Positions 23,842-30,356 of a stretch of DNA of 30,356 nt are shown in pieces; the first letter of the stretch is position 1; each line of letters starts with the position of its first letter. The translations under genes were made by a program, and so were the position numbers. The notes under the pieces are model-generated. The model was not told the origin of the DNA. It searched no databases and worked only from the letters and a program-made list of their open reading frames with translations. This DNA is from a virus. The stretch lies in the IMG/VR virus record IMGVR_UViG_3300025168_000414, positions 1 to 30,356 of that record. One strand, 5' to 3'.

Positions 23842-24510
23842 ATGGGAGCAGCAACAATAGGCCAAGGCATAATAGGTATGATAGGCGCAGGTAAGACAGC
23901 GTCTAACGCTAGAGCTAGAGCTAGAGACTCTAAAAACGAAAGAAATAGATTATCTCGTGAATTAGAAACTTTAGAAGACGGTAGACAACCTATAATAAAT
24001 CCTTACGCAAACGTTACTGATACTAGTGGTGAACTAGGTAATCCTTATGAAAACCTTGGAGTTGCTACGCAAGCTGCCGAAATGCAAGCAGAACAATCTG
24101 ATATAGCCTTAGCAAACACGTTGGACACTTTAAGAGCAACAGGCGCGGGTGCTGGTGGAGCTACGGCATTGGCCCAAGCTGCTTTACAAAGCAAGAAGGG
24201 AATTAGCGCAAGTATACAAATGCAAGAAGCTGCTAATGATAAGCTAGTTGCTAAAGGGGCACAAAAATTACAAGAACAAAAGATGGCAGAACAACAACGT
24301 CTACAAAACGCTGATGTTATGGGTAAAACATTTGAATTTAGTACTAGAGAAAATAGACAAGTGTCTGAAATAAATAGAGCCGCTGGTATGTTAGACAATG
24401 CTCAACAACAACATTACAATAATCAAACAGCAGCAGCAGCTGCAGAAGCAAATCAATACAACGCAGCTAGTGGTTTATTAGGATCTATAGGTAGCGTAAT
24501 TGGTGGTTAA
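23842..24510 (+). CDS. Internal virion / ejection protein, small Ala/Gln-rich
   Basis: 222 residues. The N-terminus is a short glycine-rich hydrophobic segment (I-G-Q-G-I-I-G-M-I-G-A-G) followed by a long helical Ala/Gln/Glu/Arg-rich body with coiled-coil character, and the last 20 residues are again glycine-rich and hydrophobic (G-L-L-G-S-I-G-S-V-I-G-G). This shape recalls T7 gp14-like internal proteins that leave the capsid first and enter the host envelope. The neighbours are two larger proteins of likely internal origin. A G-A-G-K-T string near the start mimics a P-loop but the rest does not fit an ATPase. Confidence 0.7.
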   Translation: MGAATIGQGIIGMIGAGKTASNARARARDSKNERNRLSRELETLEDGRQPIINPYANVTDTSGELGNPYENLGVATQAAEMQAEQSDIALANTLDTLRATGAGAGGATALAQAALQSKKGISASIQMQEAANDKLVAKGAQKLQEQKMAEQQRLQNADVMGKTFEFSTRENRQVSEINRAAGMLDNAQQQHYNNQTAAAAAEANQYNAASGLLGSIGSVIGG

Positions 24511-24527
24511 TAAATAAAAAGAAAAAC

Positions 24528-26276
24528 ATGGGAGCATACGATAATCCAAAACCTTTAACTGGCATGAATCCTACTATGGCTGCGTTACAAGTATTAATGA
24601 CAGGCGATAAAAATAGACAGATTGATGAGGCTCAACGTTTAAAAAGCGAAGAAGCTAAAGAAAGAAAAAACCAAGCTGTAATACAACAAATGCAAAATGT
24701 TCAAGGCGCTGCAGATGTTTGGAATTTAGAGCAAATGAGTAATCTTTCTTCTGCGCCTAAAACTTCTGCTATAGATACTGAATTACAAAAAACTTTAAAC
24801 GGTAGAATAGACATTGCTACAAAAGCTCAAATATATTTAAAAACTCAATTTGGAGATAACGAAAAAAGATTGTCTGCTCAAAAAGCTGTAAGAGATTATT
24901 ATGATTTACTAGACTTAACTAAAAAAACAGTTGCTAGTTTTGCATCTACAGGGGAATATTGGAAACAAAACGCGGCAACTATAGGTAAAAAAATAACTAT
25001 ATTAGGTAAAGATCAAAATGAAGTTGCTAATAATCAATTTTTTCTTAATTCAATAGGTGATGTTGTTGATGGTCAATTTGAAATGGTTTATGATCCAGAA
25101 ACAAATGATATAATGGTAAAAGTCTCTGGCTATGAAACAGGTGTTGTAGATGGAAAAACAGTACAAGGAGATTATAGAGAAAAAATAATAAGTGCTAGAA
25201 AATGGAATGCTCAAGTCAACGAAGGAAGCAATTTTGACTTTGTATCTAATGTACCGCAAATAGTAAACGAATCTTTAGATATGATGAAAACTAAAGAAAA
25301 AAGCAAAAGTGGTAATGGTATAGGTGTTATAGCCAACAATGGTCAAATTGACCCAAGATTTTGGACTCAAGATACTATTGTTTATGATACAATAAAAGTT
25401 GAAGGCAATCAAGAAAGCGAGCAAAGAACAACAGAGATTAGAAATTACTTAAACATGGATGCTTTAAGAACTGAAATGGAAGGTATACTTACACAAAAAG
25501 TATCGGGTGTAAATAGCAACGTGCAAACAGCTGCCAATGCTTGGAATATTGATTTGCAAAAACTAAACCAAGGTTTTGAAAATGATTATCAAACAATAAA
25601 CCCTACTGATGATCAATTTAAAGAAGCTTTGTTTGAACAAATAGTAAAAGCCAACACGTCTGGCTTAAAGCAAGATAACCAAGGAAGATGGTATAAATCA
25701 CGTAACAAAGCTATAGTAAAACCAGCAGATCCTGTAGCAGGACCAGGTTATAGAGCTGAGTATTATAATAATATAATGAATGGAGCTGCAGAAAACTCAC
25801 AGAAAACAAATATAGAAGTAGTTTCTGAAAACTTAAATAGAATTTCTCCTGGAAGTCAACTTATGACTATAGAGGAAACAATAGAAGTTTGGCTAAAGGC
25901 TGAAAGTACACAACTTAAAGGTAAAAGTAATCAAGAATATTACGATAGAAACTCAACTAAAAAAATAAACAACGGTAAAGGAGCACGAGAAATCGCGGAA
26001 GGTCTATATAATAAAAAACCTGGATTTTATATTAGTAAAAATAACAATATTACTTATGCAGGTGATTATAATTTAGAGTCAGCTGTTGATAGACTTAAAT
26101 TTATTTTAGATAACAGTACTTCTGCTGAAAGAAAAAGCATAACAAGTAAAACTATACTAATGGATAGAGCTAAAAAAACTGATTGGATGAAAGCTAATCC
26201 AATGGGTGCTACTAATGCAGAAGAAACTGAAGAAGAATATATAAAAAGAATGAACAAAGCTCTTAATATTAAATAA
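24528..26276 (+). CDS. Internal virion / cargo protein of unknown function
   Basis: 582 residues, charged and largely helical at the ends, with a mixed beta region in the middle (about residues 145-240: G-K-K-I-T-I-L-G-K-D, F-E-M-V-Y-D-P-E-T-N-D, V-V-D-G-K-T). The N-terminal 60 residues are rich in Gln, Lys and Glu and predict a coiled coil. There is no signal peptide or catalytic motif that I can name. It lies between the small ejection-type protein and the giant terminal protein and is one base from the latter, so the three are likely made together and packed inside the head as cargo. Relationship to crAss-like cargo proteins is only by position. Confidence 0.7.
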   Translation: MGAYDNPKPLTGMNPTMAALQVLMTGDKNRQIDEAQRLKSEEAKERKNQAVIQQMQNVQGAADVWNLEQMSNLSSAPKTSAIDTELQKTLNGRIDIATKAQIYLKTQFGDNEKRLSAQKAVRDYYDLLDLTKKTVASFASTGEYWKQNAATIGKKITILGKDQNEVANNQFFLNSIGDVVDGQFEMVYDPETNDIMVKVSGYETGVVDGKTVQGDYREKIISARKWNAQVNEGSNFDFVSNVPQIVNESLDMMKTKEKSKSGNGIGVIANNGQIDPRFWTQDTIVYDTIKVEGNQESEQRTTEIRNYLNMDALRTEMEGILTQKVSGVNSNVQTAANAWNIDLQKLNQGFENDYQTINPTDDQFKEALFEQIVKANTSGLKQDNQGRWYKSRNKAIVKPADPVAGPGYRAEYYNNIMNGAAENSQKTNIEVVSENLNRISPGSQLMTIEETIEVWLKAESTQLKGKSNQEYYDRNSTKKINNGKGAREIAEGLYNKKPGFYISKNNNITYAGDYNLESAVDRLKFILDNSTSAERKSITSKTILMDRAKKTDWMKANPMGATNAEETEEEYIKRMNKALNIK

Positions 26277-26277
26277 A

Positions 26278-29200
26278 ATGGAACAAAAAATATATATTAT
26301 AAACGGAGAGGAAATAGATCTTACTAATTATTCTCAATCAGATAGAATAATATGGTTATCAGAAAACCCAGGTGCAGAATTAAAAAAAGTGGAGGGTGTT
26401 GTAACGGATGTAAATGTAGCACCTCTTCCAAACATGTTTGCATCACAAGAAAATGGGGAATTAATTTCGGAAAATATTTCTTCGGAATCTACAAATGAAG
26501 TAGATAATATGGGTTTACCGGTAAAGCCACAGTCTTATTATGACAATATAGCTAGAACCCTTGGTAAAACAAATGACCCAAAAACGCTAGAACAAAACCA
26601 ATTTGGTTTATTTGAAGATATAAACGTACAGTTAGCTGTAGATCAAAATTTCATAACTGAAGATGATTTAGAATTAGCAGGTTATACTCAAAACCAAACT
26701 ATATCTACATTTAATCCTCCATCACAAGCACAAAAAGATAGAGCTAAAGCAAAAATATCAACATATCAAGTAAAAACTGCTGACGAAGTGTCTAGTTATA
26801 TAGATCTACAAAAACTAAATCAACCTTATATATATGAAGGAAACTTACAAGATAACACTCTTGTAAATGACATATATAATGGTGAAGAATTAGCTGAAAC
26901 AAATTTAAATATAAATGATTTTGGTGGTTTTTTACAAGAAAGAGGTTTTGATAAAGATCTTAAAAGATTTTTAGAATTAGATATGGATGAAAGAAATTAT
27001 GGTGAATACTATGATCCATCCTTAGCTTTTGAAGCTAAAAGACTTCAATATCTAAACATGTATATTAATGACCAGATAACAAGAGATATCAAGCAGCAAA
27101 AACTTATGTATGAACAGCAGAACGGTGTTGATCCAGATCTTGCTGGTATTAAATTTAATATTTCATCTGAAAACGTAAAATTAAATGGTTACGAAAAGTT
27201 TATTAAAAAAGAATTTCCTTTAATATCTCAAAAATTACAAGAGCAAGACGAAAAAAATGCAGTAGAGTATCAAAAACTACTTGAAACTGGTGGAAATATA
27301 ACTACTGGTCAATTTTTATTAAATACACTTGGTAGTGGTTGGAACGGGTTATCTGAAGCTATAGGAAGTTTTAGTGCAAGTTTTTATGGACTTTTACCTG
27401 GTGATTATTTTGAAGGCGTTTCAGAAAGTATCAGAACTAGTTTAGCTTTAGAAGAAATGGGTGTTGTTGATACTAAATATCATACTTTTGGAAGATATGT
27501 GTTTGCTAATGGTTATGAATATACAGATCCAAAATCAGAAACTAGATATATTATAGATGCAAATAATAGAATAATAGACGCTACACGATCACTTGATGCA
27601 ACTCCATTTTTAAGTCCAGAACAACAAGAGGAAATAAGAACAAAAGCTAGACAAGGTGGTAGAAAAGGAACTTCTTTTAGTGTATTAGGCGCTTTTGATG
27701 CTGGTTCTAACGTTGTTGGAGATTTAATATTTCAATTAGCATTAACTAGAGGCATGGGAGTTGCTAGGCAATCTGTAGGAGGTTTTACTAAAGGCTTAGG
27801 AGTTTTAGGTAAAACTAGAAAATATCTTAAAACCATTCCTATTAAAAGAGGTATGGCAGACGCTATAATAGGCCAAAGTACTTTAGGTTTTTCTAGAGGT
27901 TATGAAGAAACTTTAAAACAAGCAAGACAAGCTGGATTTAATGACGATGAAGCTTCGAGTTTAGCAGCTGTGTCTTCTATAGAAACAGGGTTACTATACG
28001 CATTAACAGCACCTATTTCTCCACAAACAAAAGCTACAGATGCTTTATTTGGTAAATTACTTAAGCCAAGCATGCTTAAAAATGCTTTTAAAATATATAG
28101 AAAAGAAGGATTGTCAGCATATAAAAAAGCTTTATCAGCAGCTAGAACTGGTTTAAATATTACTGGTGAAGGTTTAAAGGAAGTTTTTCAAGAAAACGTA
28201 CAGCAAATAGGAGAAGTTTATGGTGTTAATAGAGATATTAACGAAATGGCCGGTAAAAATTTTTTGAAAGATACTATATCTGGTCAAGATTTCATGGATA
28301 CTATTGTTTTATCTTTTTTCGCAGGTGCTTTGATACCAGGAGCCGGTGTTACTCTTAATTTAGCAACAAAAACAGGAAGACAACTTTTAGGAATGGATGC
28401 TGTAGATAGATTTAACGCTTTAAGCTACATGTCTTATAATAAGAAAAAATCTTTAAAACTACTATCAAAACAAGTTGAACAAGGAATATATACTCAACAA
28501 GAAGCAGATCAACTTATTGAAGAGATGGACGCTTTTAACAACAGTATAAATAGAATGCCTACAAATATTTCAGCTTCTGTTGCTGAAAAAATACTAGGTG
28601 ATTTAAAAACTCTTGGCACATTAAGACAAAACTTAAAATCAGAAGACAAATCTTTTAGAGCTGGTACTGAAGAAAAAATAAAACTTTTAGAAGAAAAAAT
28701 ATCAAGAACATATTATGATGAAATGTCTAAAAAAACAGGTGATCAGTTAATTAAAGCAATAACAGAAAATACTTTAGAAAATACTGTATATAAAGAATTT
28801 GAAAGCAACGAAGAAGCTGTTGATTATTTAATGAAAGAATTTGGTTTTACTAGATCAAAAGCAGAAAAAACTGCAAGCCAATATGGAATGGATATTCAGA
28901 TGAAAGATGGTAGACAATTCATAGGTATTAATAATGCTTTAGCCTCTAAAGACGGCGCTATAACTACTAAGCAACATGAGTTTATACATGGTATAATATA
29001 CAAAACCATAAAAGGAGATCCAGAGGCTCAAATTTTAATAGGTAGAGCTTTTACAGCAGAATTATTAAAGCTGCAAGAAAAGTTAGTTTTAAATGATTCT
29101 AAGCTAACAGCAATGCCTGAGCAATGGTTACGTAGGTTTAGTCAATATATTAAAAAATATTCTGAAAAAATAGCAGGTTATGATGCCGAGTTAAAAGCTG

Positions 29201-30356
29201 GTAGTATAACTAAAGAAGAGCATAAAAGAAAAGTTGACAAAGCTTTAGGTAATCAATGGGAAGAAACTTTACCTTTATATTCAGAAGCAATAAGCAATGG
29301 AGCGGTTACATATGATGAAGATATTTTTACAAAATTAGGTGATATATTAAGACAAGTATTACAATATTTTGGAAGAACAGATATTAAATTTAATTCAGGT
29401 AGATCTGTTTATAATTTTATAAAAGATTTTAATGCAACTTTAGAGTCAGGTAATTTTAATAAAAATAAAGCATTTAAAAAGTTAACTAAACAAGGCGCTG
29501 AAGTAGATAAAAAAGCATTAAAAAAAGAAATAAGTAAAGTTGTTGATGAAACAAAACCACCAACTAAACCTAAAACAGAAATAAAACCTGAAGAGAATGT
29601 TTATGATTTTGATGAAAAATTCTCTATGCGTAATGTTCCAGTGGGACAAGATTTTAAAGTAAAAGTAAATTCACTTTATAATAAAAACAAATGGGGTAAT
29701 CCTCGTCAAGTAGACAATGTTCTTTATGAAGTGTTACAACAATACGAAGATGCTATAGCTTATAAAGCGGAAGTTTTATATGGAAACTTACCAGACTACA
29801 GCGCTGAAAACATGTTAGCTGAAACTCAAGTAGCTTTAATACCTCACATAAGAAATTTTAATAAAGAATTTTTAAAATTAAGAGAAAATAAAAGAAAAGA
29901 ATTAACAGACAAAGGTTTAACTTCTAATGAAATAAATAGTAAGTTAAATGAATTAGACGTTAAAGGTTATAAAAACAGTAAAGGTAATTTTGTCACTGAA
30001 AACAACAATTTAAACGGTTGGATAAATGCTCAGTTAAGAAATAAAATGAAAACTGCTCTTAAAACTGGTACTGTTACTACTCAAAAATTTACAGAAGAAT
30101 TTGATGCTAATAAAATATCAGATGAAAACCAATTAAGTAATGAAGAAGAATTAAAAGAAGAAGCTTTAGAGTTTGAAAATAATCAAGATGAATTAGTAGA
30201 ATTACTAAAAGACCCTGTTTTTGGTTTTACTAATGAAGACGGTAAAGATGTAGAAATAGAAGCTATACCATTAGGAGGTTCTGTTGTTTTTGATATTAAT
30301 GATCCTAGTATACCTGCAAATAAAAAACTTAAAACAGAGCAAGATCCTAAAATAAG
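26278..30356 (+). CDS. Giant internal virion / polyvalent-type protein with an HEFIH motif (3' partial)
   Basis: At least 1359 residues, open through the right edge. The ATG at 26278 comes one base after the previous stop. The first 35 residues (I-Y-I-I-N-G-E-E-I-D-L-T, then S-D-R-I-I-W-L-S-E-N-P-G-A) resemble the short leader of many large phage proteins that travel inside the virion. Hydrophobic stretches lie at about 347-375, 479-492, 564-580 and 674-696 and could insert into a membrane. HEFIH sits at residues 900-904 (Lys-Gln before it), with W-E-E-T-L-P-L-Y-S-E-A-I about 95 residues later offering a candidate third ligand. A Lys/Pro-rich linker (about 1085-1105) separates a further charged helical domain. 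Probably an ejected multidomain effector with a zinc-peptidase-like domain; the function is unproven. Confidence 0.75.
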   Translation, partial: MEQKIYIINGEEIDLTNYSQSDRIIWLSENPGAELKKVEGVVTDVNVAPLPNMFASQENGELISENISSESTNEVDNMGLPVKPQSYYDNIARTLGKTNDPKTLEQNQFGLFEDINVQLAVDQNFITEDDLELAGYTQNQTISTFNPPSQAQKDRAKAKISTYQVKTADEVSSYIDLQKLNQPYIYEGNLQDNTLVNDIYNGEELAETNLNINDFGGFLQERGFDKDLKRFLELDMDERNYGEYYDPSLAFEAKRLQYLNMYINDQITRDIKQQKLMYEQQNGVDPDLAGIKFNISSENVKLNGYEKFIKKEFPLISQKLQEQDEKNAVEYQKLLETGGNITTGQFLLNTLGSGWNGLSEAIGSFSASFYGLLPGDYFEGVSESIRTSLALEEMGVVDTKYHTFGRYVFANGYEYTDPKSETRYIIDANNRIIDATRSLDATPFLSPEQQEEIRTKARQGGRKGTSFSVLGAFDAGSNVVGDLIFQLALTRGMGVARQSVGGFTKGLGVLGKTRKYLKTIPIKRGMADAIIGQSTLGFSRGYEETLKQARQAGFNDDEASSLAAVSSIETGLLYALTAPISPQTKATDALFGKLLKPSMLKNAFKIYRKEGLSAYKKALSAARTGLNITGEGLKEVFQENVQQIGEVYGVNRDINEMAGKNFLKDTISGQDFMDTIVLSFFAGALIPGAGVTLNLATKTGRQLLGMDAVDRFNALSYMSYNKKKSLKLLSKQVEQGIYTQQEADQLIEEMDAFNNSINRMPTNISASVAEKILGDLKTLGTLRQNLKSEDKSFRAGTEEKIKLLEEKISRTYYDEMSKKTGDQLIKAITENTLENTVYKEFESNEEAVDYLMKEFGFTRSKAEKTASQYGMDIQMKDGRQFIGINNALASKDGAITTKQHEFIHGIIYKTIKGDPEAQILIGRAFTAELLKLQEKLVLNDSKLTAMPEQWLRRFSQYIKKYSEKIAGYDAELKAGSITKEEHKRKVDKALGNQWEETLPLYSEAISNGAVTYDEDIFTKLGDILRQVLQYFGRTDIKFNSGRSVYNFIKDFNATLESGNFNKNKAFKKLTKQGAEVDKKALKKEISKVVDETKPPTKPKTEIKPEENVYDFDEKFSMRNVPVGQDFKVKVNSLYNKNKWGNPRQVDNVLYEVLQQYEDAIAYKAEVLYGNLPDYSAENMLAETQVALIPHIRNFNKEFLKLRENKRKELTDKGLTSNEINSKLNELDVKGYKNSKGNFVTENNNLNGWINAQLRNKMKTALKTGTVTTQKFTEEFDANKISDENQLSNEEELKEEALEFENNQDELVELLKDPVFGFTNEDGKDVEIEAIPLGGSVVFDINDPSIPANKKLKTEQDPKI

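Noticed and set aside
23872-23900. P-loop-like G-M-I-G-A-G-K-T string in the 222-residue protein
   Set aside because: No Walker B or ATPase fold follows. The string lies in a short glycine-rich hydrophobic segment of an Ala/Gln-rich ejection-type protein, so the match is probably chance.
26278-30356. Giant virion RNA polymerase, as found in crAss-like phages
   Set aside because: No D-x-D-G-D-type catalytic loop is visible in the available residues. The motif seen is HExxH, and hydrophobic segments fit an ejected protein better.
1-30356. tRNA genes, CRISPR arrays, insertion sequences or integration sites
   Set aside because: Intergenic gaps are all under about 100 bases and show no cloverleaf, spaced repeats, terminal inverted repeats or recombinase gene.

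Overview
The window is one end-to-end block of the structural and packaging genes of a tailed bacteriophage. Every supportable gene lies on the + strand, spacing is tight (often 0 to 30 bases), and no tRNA, rRNA, CRISPR array, insertion sequence or integrase is visible. The host is most likely a marine-type Bacteroidetes, probably a flavobacterium. The reasons are low GC (about 30% over most of the window), start codons preceded by A- or AT-rich leaders rather than a Shine-Dalgarno sequence, a Flavobacteria-style signal peptide ending in FSQ, and a Fib_succ_major-type (FISUMP) domain. The gene order TerL, portal, scaffold, major capsid, ring/adaptor proteins, huge nozzle protein, internal virion proteins points to a podovirus with crAss-like or T7-like tail architecture. 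No database search was possible. Family names rest on motifs, gene order and remembered family features.

Layout. Bases 1-131 are the end of an upstream gene. Bases 155-706 form a self-contained unit: an A/C-only leader, a small Ala/Gly/Val-rich protein with highly biased codons, and a terminator. Bases 724-4002 hold three successive proteins with an HExxH zinc-peptidase motif, the last two being tandem paralogs. A secreted small protein and a 3-TM holin follow (4053-4904), then a second small virion-like protein (4917-5267). Bases 5315-6620 hold four small conserved proteins, including a possible double GroES-like protein and a likely small terminase. TerL (6620-8827), portal (8831-11245), scaffold (11278-12465) and major capsid (12482-13933) follow. 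The connector/tail module spans 14019-23418, then a GNAT-like protein (23429-23839), and three internal or ejected virion proteins, the last open at the right edge (26278-30356).

How they work together. Small and large terminase move DNA through the portal into a scaffolded procapsid. Ring/adaptor and nozzle proteins close the head and form a short tail. Alanine-rich and giant proteins probably sit inside the capsid and are injected. The holin opens the inner membrane at lysis. No standard endolysin is visible, so the zinc-peptidase-like proteins beside the holin are candidates for lysis, entry or processing roles.

Most notable are: a roughly 540-base GC-rich island with foreign codon use inside the TerL ATPase domain; the cluster of HExxH proteins, with a fourth in the giant terminal protein; a FISUMP domain plus a second beta domain inserted into the nozzle protein; and a nozzle that appears split over two genes.
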